This document shows positions 25,126 through 37,235 of a stretch of DNA of 64,000 nucleotides, one piece after another. The notes beneath the pieces were generated by a model that was given only the letters and a program-made list of their open reading frames with translations, was not told the origin of the DNA and did not search any database. Numbering within the stretch: the stretch's first letter is position 1; each line of letters starts with the position of its first letter. Made by a program: the position numbers and the translations under genes. Source of the stretch: Epiperipatus broadwayi (lineage: Eukaryota; Onychophora; Udeonychophora; Euonychophora; Peripatidae). The stretch is taken from NCBI GenBank assembly GCA_028023455.1, contig JAQFVV010006274.1, positions 4,092,001-4,156,000 on the forward strand, read 5' to 3'.

Positions 25126-27059
25126 TACAATTTCAATCATAACTTTTTATTCACTTGAGCTATGAGTAGACACAATAAAATCTCCTTGATATTTACTCAT
25201 ATCAATAATAACTCATTTTCCATAATTTATACGATTCTAGTTTTAAGGATAGTAATTTATGATATGCTGTTAAAACCCTGAGATAATTATTCAATCTAAT
25301 TAATATAACATAGAACTTAAAACCAATTTTTTAGTCTTATTAAAATATGTAAATGTAGAGAATATATTTATTAATGTTTAATGTATATTCTAGATGCAGA
25401 AAAGGAGAATCAAGCCTGAAGTATCTTAAATATGCATCTACGTATCAGTGTATTTTCTTTTAAAATATTGTTAAAGTCTCAACTGAAATGTAACCAGAGG
25501 GTTGTGTCATGTGTCTTTATTGTAACATTTTTCATGTTTTGATAGGCCTTAAATTACGCACTAGAATGTGTGAGGTAATCAAGCTATGAAGAAGAAAAAT
25601 ATTTTGCTCCTATTTCTAAAAACATAGCTATATTTCCTGATTAACTTGACCTAAGAATTATTACAATTTCAACTGCTGGCAGAATCAGTTTTTAATTTAT
25701 AAAAGAGGGCACCAAAGTCATTAGACTCACTGGTTCTGCATTGAGTACACTGTAACTTATAAAGCAATAATTACAAGATCAGGATTAAGATTTCCCGTCA
25801 ATTTATTTTAAAAAAAAAATTCTTTCTGGACTTGATTAAGAAATAAGCATACTGGCAAAGTAATTTATACACTATTCTAAAACCAAATAATAAAAATCTA
25901 ACTCTCAAAATTAACAACATAACTAACTAAAAATTAGGCATGTACAATGAACGTTTTATATTATTATTAAAGACTTATTACAACACATTAAACATTTAAA
26001 CACCTATAATAATAAAATTATAACATTGGAAAGAAACACACACATACTCAGATAATTACTTTAACCATTTGGATTCAAATATCTCACTTTGAAGTATTAG
26101 CTAATGTCTCTTTTCTTTTTATCCATGATAACAGTTTATTATTTAAAATTCAGTTTGCAAATCTTTTATATAGATAGATGTTATGGTCATTAACTTATTG
26201 GTAAGTTTCAAGTGTTTACATAGGTGATTGATCTTCTTAGAAGTCTGATTCCTTTCAATGGATAGACTGCAGTACTGTTTTTTATCATTTCATTTCTTCC
26301 ATATCTCTGATCCTTATTGAGGCAAGACTAGATGAAGGTTTAGGTGACTTTTTCCGAGAGAAGGTGCCAGTGAATGATCTGTTCTACTCACACATGGAGA
26401 ATATGTTCAGTTTAGATCTAAGTGGCAACATTTTTATTCTTAATTCATAAAAAAAATGCTGCACATGTGAACTTGCCAAAAACACACAGGTGAAAAAAGA
26501 CTCCTTCCCAACTTGTCCACTCCTTTTATACTCCACATTGTTTTTGAAAAGTCTTGCACATATTTTCTTTATCTTTTGTTTTATTATTCTATAATTTTGT
26601 ACATTTAATTTATATTTTCTAACTACAAAGTTCTTTATATATATATAAATTCTTTCTGCCATCTTTAATTAGCTTTAAAACTTTGATTGTAATCTGTGTG
26701 TGGAATGTCTTTTCACTATCTGGATTAATTAATCTGAATGCACTTTCCAATATCAACATTATTTTGATTAAATTACATAGATAAATAAGAAACAAAGATT
26801 AACTTTCATTGTACATTTAAAAAAAAATTAAATATTGTCTCTTAAATGACTTTTGCATTTTACTCTCTTTGAAGGTTTTTTTTATTTTAAATATTATAAA
26901 ATTTTAAACATATATTTGTACCATATATAAATGGTACAATACCACCGGGGCCAGGGGAAAATAATAAAATAGGGGTTTGAACTTATTTTATTCTTCATAC
27001 ATCAATCTTTATAGAGACCTTCTAAACCACATCCTGGTCTTATATCATTTCAAGGACCT
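25126..27059. other. non-coding stretch
   Basis: No confident gene is present. The minus-strand 92-codon frame at 26384-26662 starts with an ATG but shows no recognisable domain. A slightly GC-richer region around 26220-26540 was read in all frames without a match. Confidence 0.45.
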
Positions 27060-27700
27060 AGCATTATAAGTATCCCTTTCTCCTTCACTATTTTCTAAAG
27101 TGAAGGCATTTGTGTCATCCTTTCAGGTGATATGGTAAGGCTGATTGTACATGTTTTGGAACTTTTTAAAAATATGTTTCCCAGTTTGACTCACGAGGTT
27201 CACTTTGACCCATACCCTATCTCCTTTTTTAAACTTGTCAGTGTCCGGAGCTTGGCACAGTGTTCCAATTTTGCCCTTGCCTCTACTTGATCTCTTCTTT
27301 TATCAATATTTTCTGGGATAGTGGGTAATGTGCTTTTATACAATCAAGGTACTGCTTGTGCAAATTGAAGTCTTACAGGTGCAAACCCTATGGATTCATT
27401 ACAAGTCCAATTTATAAAATTTAATACCTGAAGAAGCTGTTTCAACCATCCTCTATGGTTGGAAGCAGTATATACCCTGAAGAGTCATCCCAACTCTCTC
27501 ATCATCTGCTCACGTGGGTTGGACTGCAGATTTCATATGGATGACATGTGTTTTTAGCTCCATCCTCTATATCCACTCTTGCTATCCGTAACATGTGAAA
27601 GGCATACTATGGTCTGACAAAATAGTTCTAGACTACCTATTTTCTCAAAGTATTGTGTCTCAAGGACTCAGGTGGCATTCCTAGTATTTGCCTTTTCATC
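27060..27700 (-). pseudogene. gypsy-type integrase C-terminal fragment
   Basis: Read on the minus strand from about 27540 to 27360, the frames give MMRELG, then VYTASNHRGWLKQLLQVLNF and NESIGFAPVRLQF. These match the end of the integrase core in Ty3/gypsy elements, where a segment around an NHR..W motif is followed by ....TGFSP..L.FG. Further on (27225-27130) GDRVWVKVNLVS resembles the integrase C-terminal SH3-like domain. Several stops and shifts break the sequence. No LTRs were recognised next to it, so it is an isolated relic in the opposite orientation to element B. Confidence 0.75.
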
Positions 27701-28208
27701 CTAATAATAATAAGACTTTTATTGGTTATAATATATACATAAAGTGGTTTATGTCAAAGTTGTGAATGCAGCAAGTTTGACATTTAAATCAAAATATAGT
27801 AATTTGCTGCATATATAATACAAAACAAATGATGAAGATATATATAAAAGATTATGATCTGTGCTAACTTGTTCTGTGTTAGCATATAATGTACATCTTA
27901 GGGACTATTTATATTTTTCACATGTATGGTTATATGTTTCAGAAAGGAGTATTGGAATAGATAAAAATATATACATGAATTTAAATCTAAGTACACCTAA
28001 AAAATGTGTATATGAAGTTAAATTATAACATGTGCTATGTATATCTTGCTAAAAGTGAAGCAGATGCTTCAAATACATCCATGATGAGAGAGGTCAGTCT
28101 GCTTGGTTGCAATAGAATTGAGCTAAAGTGAAAGATATACTGATAAAACCAAACACTTAAAAATATGTATCATAAATTGTCATATTGAAGTATTTCCATC
28201 ATTTAATA
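27701..28208. other. non-coding stretch
   Basis: No gene is recognised. A short inverted pair around GCAGCAAGTTTGACATTTAAA/TAATTTGCTGC (27769-27816) is visible. Confidence 0.45.
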
Positions 28209-28395
28209 GGCCAGCAACAACTGAAGAAGAGAGGAGAAAAATACCTCTCAAAATATGCATATACTAACCTGTGTGCTATTACTAATAGTTGAATGTAATT
28301 GGAAAATTTAAATAAACTTAATTTTTTTTAAAGACATTCAATATTTGATATTAGATGATGGAAATAGTCCAATATATAAATACAACTAAAATACC
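28209..28395 (+). mobile_element. SINE family 2, headless copy
   Basis: The body and tail match the copies at 45.2, 46.5 and 46.95 kb. Shared blocks run in order: GGCCAGCAACA.CTGAAGAAG, ATATGCATATACTAACCTG, GTGCTATTACTAATAG, ATTTAAATAAA.TTAA, AGATGATGGAAATAGTCCAA and AATACAACTA. The tRNA-like 5' head is missing. The stem GAGAGG...CCTCTC following CTGAAGA is perfect here. Confidence 0.7.
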
Positions 28396-28686
28396 AGCAT
28401 CACAAACCTTGGGTCATAAATTGTATGTGTGCAATTTATTTATATATTGGGGAATTGCTTAAATAGATAGTCAATTAACATTTCACTTTTTAAAAAAAAA
28501 TGTACACAATGAAATAATTTTATTTTCAGATAAATAATTTTGGAGTAATAGTTCTTGGGACTTTTATAATTTTTTATAACTTATTACAGAAAACTTTTTA
28601 AAAAAAGGTTTTAAGTTACTTAAGAACAAATCTCTGTTATAGTTGATCTGAGATTTTTGCAAGCTCTATATATAACAATTATAAAA

Positions 28687-28790
28687 TGTCAAGCATTGTT
28701 AGCCGAGATGTCAGCGCAGCCACCTTGCAAGCAAGCAGTTGGTTGCAGATGATTGTTGTGGGTTCGCCTCCTGGCAGATGCTATGACATA
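28687..28790 (+). mobile_element. SINE family 1 (tRNA-derived) copy
   Basis: It has a tRNA-like layout: an A-box-like segment (TTAGCCGAGATGTCAGCGC) and a B-box-like segment (GTGGGTTCGCCTCC), ending GATGCTATGACAT. It aligns with the reverse complements of 38786-38874 and 43771-43873. An A-run follows a few bases downstream. Target-site duplication is not clear for this copy. The minus-strand 126-codon frame across it (28689-29069) is not a gene. Confidence 0.75.
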
Positions 28791-30904
28791 TGAAAAAAAA
28801 ATAGGTAAAAAATAGCGGTGGGGGATTACTTTTAAAGATATAAGAAAAAATGAAAATCTGAAAAATAACAATATACATTTATATATATTAATGTAAAAAA
28901 TAGTAAAACAGAATTTAAATAAATGTACACACATGCACAAAAATATGTATTGATGAAATGTACACACATACACATAAAAAATAAAATGAAATAAGAAAAC
29001 TTTTGATAACATGGGAAAATGATTCATAGCAATGTAGGGGGGGGGGGAAACATACTTGAAAAAAGACACTCACGTGATAGGATTGTAGCATTATAGTTTT
29101 TTATACATATAATTTATAATTTTAATACTCATTGAAAGAATACTTGTAATATAGAATGTAATAATACATTCTATAGATTAAAATATGAAAAGTAATATAT
29201 TATGAAAAAGTGTCACACAACTAATAATTTTTTAAAATATTCTGTGCATGTAAGCAGTTGATTAATAATAATTATGGTTAGCACATATGGATTTAACTTT
29301 GAAGATAATTGTTAACTGAAAACCTGGGTCATAGTTTTACTTTTTAGCAGTTAAATGATTGTAAATTCTTTCAAACCTTGTTTTATATTTTGCACTACAG
29401 AGCATATTATTAACTTTATATTATATTGTACTTCTGTAATTTCAGATGAAAACCAATCTTCTGATTGAAATATTAAAGGAGTTGTAAAGTGAAGTAATTG
29501 TGTTTGTTTTTATTTTTGTTTGTATTTCCTTAAATTAATTAAAATATTTATTATTTTCATTATGTTATGCTGCATATATGTAGAAAATAAAAAGAATGAA
29601 AGAATTTTAAAAAATTAAGGAGATATTTAAGTTAGACAGTGCAGACAAAAAAGCACTTAGGGTTTAGAAAAGACTTTACATAATGGATCTCATATAATTA
29701 GCAAATGAAATAATTCATATATAATAAATGTGAACTAATTACAAAAGGCTTTTGATTTACTTGTATATTAATTACTTTAAAAACTTAAGGTACTGAAAGA
29801 TCTTATATTTAAATTATGAAAAAAAATTATAAAAACGTCACATCTTTGACATTATAAAAGCTTGCTAAATATTTAACATAAAAAAGTGATATAGCTTTTT
29901 CAAAATTAATTTTTGTGGATTTTTTTTCTAGGTTTTAAAAGTCTTACTTAGTCAAAGATCTTAAGATAATTAAAATTTCAAACAAAATTCACTCCTTTGA
30001 AGGCAAAAAAAAAAGGCTGTCCATAACTTAAGATTCAAATCTGGTTGTTTTAGTTTTATATAGTTGAGAATTTTTTAAAGTAAACTCTTTTTTTTCAGGT
30101 AATATTGATATCAATGTATGGATGTTTACCTATTTTTGAATGGGGCCAACATAAACAAAATTAGTGAAATAGCTGTTTGTAAATAACTTGGCTCTATTAT
30201 AATGCTATCTGTAAGACATTTGCAGGTATTAAAGTGGTGGATTGTCTTTATATATAGGATAGGTTTAGTAATATAATTTACTAAAACTAAATTAAGATTT
30301 AATAGACTCTCATTGCCAAGAAACATCAAAACAAATACAAACAAAAAAAAAACAATTAAATTCATATTCGCTAACTGGTGTCATCTAAAGCAATTAGAAT
30401 GGAAGAATGTTAAAATGGCACAATTATATTTTATACATTTAGATTTACATTTATGAAGACTATGCCATTTTATTCAAAAAATTAAAAAAACATTTAATTC
30501 GAAAATTTTGTCACACAGGAATGTTGCAAGTCAAAAGGATTTGTTTGTACACAGATTGATGAGTAGGGCATTTGATTGGAAACAGAGAGATGAAAGCATC
30601 TACAGAAAAAAATTACCAATATAAGCTGAAAAACATGCTATTTCATTATAGAAAAAAATAATTAATAGATTATTATGAAGAAATATTGAAAAGATTTCAC
30701 CTTATAGTGGGTTATTATATAATAATATGCATAAGTGTCCTGGAAGTCAAGTAATGTTAAGCATCTAACTATAAGTGAAGTCCAACAGTTTAACTCTATT
30801 TAATAAACTTATTTACTCTTGAAAAATTATCCAGGAACTTTACTTCTTGAATTTTCTACTTTTCCATTGCACCTTAAATGGGCTGATGACAATAATATAT
30901 ATAT
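28791..30904. other. AT-rich non-coding stretch
   Basis: A run of 12 G at 29037-29048 is notable in such AT-rich DNA. No gene is recognised. The 79-codon minus-strand frame at 30126-30365 is a hydrophobic chance frame. Confidence 0.5.
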
Positions 30905-31088
30905 GAATTCATAGTATTATTTCTGGGAGCTTCCATGTAATAAAAATATAATAGCTATATGGCTGATGTTTCAGTACAAGAACAAGTACTTTCCTCAGAG
31001 CTTCTTACTGTTATTGTACTGAAATGTCAGTTATTTAGTTATTATATTTTTATTATATGGAAGCTCCCAGAAACAATACTATGAATTC
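30905..31088. repeat. palindromic foldback element with ribozyme-like loop
   Basis: The arms at 30905-30980 and 31016-31088 are near-perfect reverse complements beginning and ending with GAATTCATAGTATT. Shared blocks are CTGGGAGCTTCCAT, TAATAAAAATATAATA and TTTCAGTACAA. The minus strand of the central part reads CTGAGGA, then AGTAC-loop-GTACT, then GAAAC (30998 down to 30968), resembling the conserved boxes of a hammerhead core. No coding capacity is present. Confidence 0.7.
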
Positions 31089-33789
31089 ATCTTTTATCTG
31101 TGATAATATTAGAATTAATATATATATATATTAAAGGCATGCATTATTTTATTAATGTATTGTGGGGAAAAGAGCAGATTGAAACTAATTATAAAATTTA
31201 AAGGTTGCTCTGTTCATTCTAAATTTTAAATATTAATTTCAGCAATTACTATTTACATACATCAATTCAGATCATAACTAATAAAAACAAATGATAATTG
31301 TAAATGAATATCGTTATGAAAAATTGTAGAAAAAATAAAAACACTATAACATAGGTTTGTCTTTTTTACATACTGCATACATTGTATTTATGATTTCAAT
31401 AAATAGTAAACATTAAAGTTGTGTAATATTGTTTTGTTTTTTTTTAAATTCTTTGGGTCTTTTTAATAAGCAATCATCATATTCTAAACAAAGTAACATA
31501 TATGCTGTTATTGGAATTATCATTATTGTGTTGAATGATATAATCATTTCATGAATGAACAATAATCTGCTTTTAAATCATTAACTCTATTCCATTAATG
31601 GATTTTTGAGATTAAATTATGAACATTACTTTATATATACAGAAGTATATGTCAATATTAGCTTAAATTTGTATATGGTATGTGTGGATACGAATAATTT
31701 CTAAAAGATTGCTTAACTTTTATGTGCATATTTGAACTCTTTATTAACTGATAGATATATGTTGAACTATTTTCATTAACTACTTGGAATTATTTAAATG
31801 TTTTGAAAAAAATGCAAAGTTTACTTATACCTTTCTAAATACATCTAACAGTAATAACACAGAGATTAGTATGAAACCCATAATTTGGAATGGTATTCTT
31901 CTTCTTTTTCCATTTTGAACTGGTAACCTTTAGAATTTTGAAATACTGAATTTAAGATGAGTCTCTAATCAATAAGGTTATTCTGTCAAACATAACAATC
32001 AGTAAGAAAGGTAATATAAATAAAGTTGAATTTAAAATAATAATAGTAATAGTTTAACCATGGGGGGGGGGGGAGGTCATCCATATATAGAAGTAAAATA
32101 CTAACATCAGGACTTTCAGACAATAATTTAAATTATTTATGTGGATTGAAGGCAAGTTGAATAACTAGATAATAGAGTACTACAAATAAACAATAATATT
32201 TGCTCATCAGTGGTAGTTTGATCTTTTTTGATTTAATTTATTCCAAAATCTCAATATTAAGAATTACAAGTTTTAATAAGCCTTTTATATCATTAAAATG
32301 CCTTGTATTGCTTGGTGTAGAGTAACAGACTCGAAATTGGCCCAGCTCTTTCACCTCCAGTGCTCAAACTTATGAACTCCCGACTATATCATAATATGTA
32401 TACACATTCTATATATAAAAAGAAAAAAAATATTTTTTTAATGAGTCACTTTAAAACAAATGCGTCTCCAACATTCCATTATATAGAAACAAAGTCATTA
32501 TTATCAGATTTCCCAGTTGTCGAGTAGTGAAAGTTTGAGCGTTTTTTCCAACTTCGGATATCTAGCTAAGATAGTTAAATACCCATTTACCATATTTAGC
32601 GACTATCTCAAAAAGAAAAAAAAAATCTTCATCATCAATAAAAATCTGTAAAAAAATTCGAGTTTTCCTGGACTGGAATAAAGCCCATGTTAGCAGGCAG
32701 ATGCCTAACTTCTACAGAAAAAGGTTCATTTTACATATATATATTATCTTTCTATATATATTATAACTACAGTATTATTTTTTTAAATCTAAAATTAGCT
32801 CTCTTCTTTTTTTATTAACATGTTGTGGCAATCTTTGCAGATGGTAAATTACTATGAAGCGCCAGGTGTTCCTTTGGGTGTCATGTTTGAAGATATTTTT
32901 ATCAAGATGATGGAAATTTTAAAAAAGTTGAATTATACTGGGTCTGTAGAGTAGAAATTTTGATGGTTTAAAAGCAAAAGCAAGGGTGTGAATAGATACA
33001 ATTGGGACAGCTAGTCAAACATTCCTCTAGTGCAATTACTTGAAGACATTGATGAAAATTAGACTTGAATTCAACCACTCCAACCTTTGTACAATTTAAA
33101 TCTCATCTCAGCAGGCTAAGTAAAAACAATTTTAAGTTTAAAGTAAAACAAACTACTCCACCCCCGAAATGAAACAATTGTTCAGTAATACAAGATAAGA
33201 CAAGAGTTCTGATTGGCAGATGTCAGACCCCTTGTGACATCTTAATTGAGAGAGCCCCTCAGGGTGGCCATTTTCTTAAGCCTCATATCTGTGTAATTGA
33301 CTAGTGATCTTCTACTACACACAGGGTCAATCTAAATATCCAACCTTTAAAATGTTAGCTTTTGTTTAGGAAATGCTACAAAATATTTAGAAACAATTGA
33401 ACACAATAGGAATGTTTATTTAAGAAAAATCATTTGTTAGACTTGTCAAATACAAATAAAGCTGTTTAGGATAAACAAAAGAAATATGACAGAGATGTCA
33501 AGCTAGTAATTATTTCTAAGAATAATAATACTAAAATGATTAATAAATTATTAAAAAGAAAAACTAATTACAAATTTACTCGAAAAGAAGCACATGCCAA
33601 ATACTGTTCATAAATGAATTTCAGATTTAAAGAAAACAAAACAAAAAATGATTTAAGAAAATTTTATTATCAAATAATAATGTTTAAAAAGAATCATTAG
33701 AAAAGGCTGGGTACAGCATTAAACATTAATATAATCATTTCATCATTTCAGTCTGAAACTCTCAAAAAAAGGTGATGCATCAGGTGAAG
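31089..33789. other. non-coding stretch
   Basis: A run of 12 G lies at 32063-32074. GC-richer patches at 32310-32380, 32460-32570 and 33160-33330 were read in all frames without a recognised protein. The last contains the inverted TGTCAGACCCCTTGTGACA motif. Confidence 0.45.
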
Positions 33790-35290
33790 TATTCCATTGT
33801 CCTCCATACTTCATGATTTTCGATCCTATGCATCATCTCATGAACCTCATAACCACTGCTGTGCATAATATAATATGCTCATCAGATTTGAAAGTAAGCT
33901 TAAGAATGGTAAATGGTCATTCTCTTAATGACAAGTCTTTTTATAATATTGAGTCCCTTCATTTTGCATTTGAAATATGCCATTATACACGTTCTTATAC
34001 ACTCTTGATAATTTTAAGTTCTATAATAGCCACATTAGTTCTGTGGTCAGTGTGGATAAATTTACAAGGATTCTCCAGTAGCAGCAATACATCTCAAATG
34101 TAACTATCCTCTTCTTGATCTGATTTTTGAATATCCAAGTTTCAGTTGCATAAGTGGCAAATGGAAAAATTAAACATTTGATCAATTTTGATTGGCTGGC
34201 ACATGAAATGTTTTATTTTTCCATATTTTATCAGTTTTTTTTGCTATGGCAATTTTTCTAAGTATTTTCTGATCATCTTGATTTGTTGACTATATAAGAC
34301 AGAGTACTTCAAAACTTGAAGCACTTCTAATTTTGGGTAAAATGTTATTGGCATAATCTAAGACTATGACTTTAGTTTTTAAGATTTTATTTCCAAGACA
34401 TGCTGCTTGCTCTCCTCTGATAGTTTTTCCATGACATTTATTAACTTTTTTGCCATTGATAAAAATCAAAATGTCATCAATTTATCTTAAATTATTTAAA
34501 TACCCTTTCCCATCTATTGCTATTCCACCACCCCAGAATTCAACATTTATTGCACATGATAAATTACAAATGTTAAAAACATCGGAGAAAGTATATATTC
34601 TCTATCTGCATCTTAAATCCAGTTGTTCAAATTTTGACTGTTGCAGAAATAGATTATAAAATTTTTGAATAGGTTGCACAAGATGCAAAGATCTCACCAA
34701 GTCTAAAGCAATTTTTTGTAGTTATTTTTAATTTATTTTATCAAAAGGTTTTTAATAAGTTTATATTTTAATATTATATTTCCCAGCTTTTTTAATCATT
34801 TAGTGAATTGTAATATGTGTTCTCTCATTTTTCTTCTAGGCATAATTCTAATGATATTGTGAAAGACTTTAAATGTTCACTAGTTATGCCAAATATTGTT
34901 TACTTGTACATGAAATCATGGTTATTATTATATAGTTATAATCAGTTATATTGCTTTCTTATAAAGTAGCATAAGGATACAATGACCTCAGTCTCTTGGC
35001 AATGTCCTGCTTCTCCAAATCCTCTGACAAATTTGATGAATGATTTTATTTACATTTGATCCCATATCTTTTTTTAACTATTATTCCATCAACACCAAAA
35101 CTCTTTTATATAGCTTAATTTGTTTCCATCAAAATATATCTTATTCTAGATTATTTTCAACAACTGTTTTTCATGTATAAGGTTGGCATTAATCATAGTA
35201 AAGATGACAACAATATTCTTTCTATGCTTGTTATTTCAGCTGTTGTTTGTAACAATTCTTCCTAAAAAATGTTCATTATTATTATTTTTA
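33790..35290 (-). pseudogene. RTE/jockey-like LINE ORF2 relic (reverse transcriptase and C-terminus)
   Basis: The minus strand gives the usual order of a LINE reverse transcriptase across several frames. Near 35110 there is GVDGIIVKK (usual form PG.DGI), then near 34990 WRSRTLPRD and LLYKK. Near 34600-34560 LSPMF matches the LSP.LF motif. Near 34480-34450 NLR.IDDILIF stands where the YADD catalytic motif belongs, with the first Asp kept in an IDD context. Near 34120-34060 KRIVTFEMYCCYWRIL resembles the EAFEMWCYRRML segment common downstream of such RTs. Stops and frameshifts are frequent. The endonuclease is missing and the 5' end is truncated. Confidence 0.75.
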
Positions 35291-35782
35291 ATTCATTAGA
35301 AAGATATACAATCGTGATGACTATTGCTTTTAGCATGTTTCTGGAATTCCTAACAAATTTTCATGTATCTTTTCAGCAATCATATTCAAGTTTTTAAGTA
35401 ATTTTCAATTCGGTCTTATATGTTCATGTAGCAAAATTACTTTTTGCAAACATTGCATCTGACATATAATGTTTGTTTTTAAGATATTATTTTGTTTGTA
35501 CTAAACTACTTCCAAAGATCCATTCTTAATACAAGCCTGACCTTTTTCACAGAATTAATAAATATTAGGCCATTTTAATTATTAAAGAACATTTGAAAGT
35601 CTGATGTTTCTGGTTGTCCATTATTTTTTGTATGATTTTTTTTTTATTTCATGCGGTTTAAGTTATATTTTTAATTCTATCTAAAGAAGTAAATGATTAG
35701 GATCATATTCTGCATCTGACATAGTTTGCTGATCATCCCTTGTTTTAAATTAAAGCATAACTTATCAGATTATTTTTTAAGT

Positions 35783-36220
35783 AACATTAATATGCTTCCC
35801 AAGAAAGTATTAAATTTTATGTGACAATTTAACATATAATTTACTAAGCATTGCTTTCTATCTGGGGGGGATAATCATAGCATTCCAACTTATACTGGTG
35901 TTTTTATTTGCAGAAAACATGATATTAACATTTTCTGGTTAGTATGTAAATTCACAATTACTTATTACACTTCTGGGACAAAGCTACACAATAGTCTTTT
36001 TGTTTATTGCATTGATGTTATTAGTGATAAACCATGCTTCTTTAAATTTTCCTGGAAGTGGAATATGTAAATTACAAATTTACATATTAACCAGTGAATA
36101 TTAATGTGTGCTCTCCCCAAATTATAACACCAGTTTAGCTGATAAGTTGGAGTGCTATGATTATCATCTCCTGTGCTAAATTGTCAAATAATTTTTTTTT
36201 TCTTGGAAGCATATTAATGT
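35783..36220. repeat. inverted repeat pair, arms about 150-175 bp
   Basis: The left arm (35783-35957) and right arm (36070-36220) are diverged reverse complements separated by about 110 nt. Matching blocks are ACATTAATATGCTTCC, GACAATTTA, ATAATCATAGCA.TCCAACTTAT, ACTGGTGT and CTGGTTA.TATGTAAATT. They could be two copies of one small repeat inserted in opposite orientation, or a foldback transposon. There is no coding capacity. Confidence 0.6.
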
Positions 36221-36848
36221 CACTTATAGAATTACATAGCTAATGAATGAAGCAAAATTTGATGAAGTTATCAGATTGTTATAAAATATTAATAGAATGT
36301 AGTTACATAGGTGGAGTTCTTATTGGAAAGTCATCCTCCTCACAGCTCGCACAGAATGGCTCTGAAAAGTTGGTGTTGCAGCAGTGAAATGTGCCTTTTA
36401 TATTTATTTGGCCCTTTAAAGGCATTATTTTATATATTCTTTCATTCACTAAATCTGTTTTAGTGCATTTTTAATATAATTTTCCTATGTCTACCTTGTG
36501 CTTATCAGCATTTAACTACCTCATTTCCCTCCCTGTTTGGTGGGTGGTTCAACAGGGTTATGAATCATAAAGGGTTTTATTCCATCTTAGACTATTAAAT
36601 AGTTCTTCTATTTCAATTTCCTTGTCAATCAGAACTTGTTTATAAAGTTTTTTGTGTTGTTCCAGTTATTTAGGCAATTTTTAACGATCTTATTTTTCAG
36701 ACACCCTCTCCTCTGAGGTAACTAACAGCCTAAAATTCCACTCAACATTACTCAACTAAAATTATTAATAACAAGTTTTCCAATGTTTTTTTTTTTACTT
36801 TTACATCAATATATTTAATTTTTCCATTTCAAAATTGTTTTCTTCATA
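36221..36848. other. non-coding stretch
   Basis: No gene or repeat is recognised. Confidence 0.45.
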
Positions 36849-37235
36849 TTGCTTTCCATTTTTTCAAATGGTTTAAAGATGGCCACTGCCCCTAGCGGAA
36901 AAAATGTGCAGAGACCTAAATTACTAGAACTAAAACCTTCAAAATTTACCCAAATTTTATCCAAATCGAATTTCAAACAAGACTTAACTAAAAACATCAT
37001 TCCCAAAGAACTTATTTCAAAGTCTCCATCTCCTTACCCTCTGGATCTTCCTCCCTTTCAGGCTGCGGTTTATTCTATCAAAGGTAAAAATCAAGTCAAA
37101 AAGAACAACATGACCAATCATAATGCCATTCTAAGTACAATGGAAAAAACTCATCTACAAAAGACAAAAATCAGCCTGTTGCATCTAAGCATAGCTCAGA
37201 AATCTCATCCATCCCTGAAACCTCTCAAGACTTAA
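36849..37235 (+). CDS. unassigned ORF, 128 codons
   Basis: An ATG-initiated frame encodes a Lys/Ser/Pro-rich, Cys-free protein without recognisable domain, signal peptide or membrane segment. The segment from GGCCACTGCCCC (about 36878) onward is GC-richer than its surroundings. The internal Met (start of MATAPSGKNVQRPKLLEL) may be a more natural start. After the stop, another frame continues with Tyr/Ser/Pro-rich coding-like text to about 37430, suggesting one longer sequence broken by a shift. It could be a LINE ORF1 remnant, since LINE relics lie on both sides, or a host exon. Nothing decides between these. Confidence 0.2.
   Translation: MLSIFSNGLKMATAPSGKNVQRPKLLELKPSKFTQILSKSNFKQDLTKNIIPKELISKSPSPYPLDLPPFQAAVYSIKGKNQVKKNNMTNHNAILSTMEKTHLQKTKISLLHLSIAQKSHPSLKPLKT

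Noticed and set aside
26384-26662. 92-codon minus-strand ORF with ATG
   Set aside because: No recognisable family, no splice partners. The N-terminal part is Lys/Ile/Tyr-rich translation of AT-rich DNA.
28209-28260. Active hammerhead ribozyme
   Set aside because: CTGAAGA and the helix II pairing are present, but an extra A precedes helix II, GAAA is degraded in this copy and helix III is not evident. I report the pattern as a finding, not as a ribozyme.
29037-29048. G-quadruplex or regulatory G-run (also 32063-32074 and C-run 49241-49250)
   Set aside because: Single homopolymer runs without further G-tracts do not make a convincing quadruplex. They are most simply slippage products.
28689-29069. 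126-codon minus-strand ORF
   Set aside because: Its N-terminal part is Phe/Tyr-rich low complexity and its C-terminal part is antisense to a SINE.
36815-37006. 63-codon minus-strand ORF
   Set aside because: It is antisense to the more coding-like plus-strand frame at 36849-37235 and has no similarity of its own.
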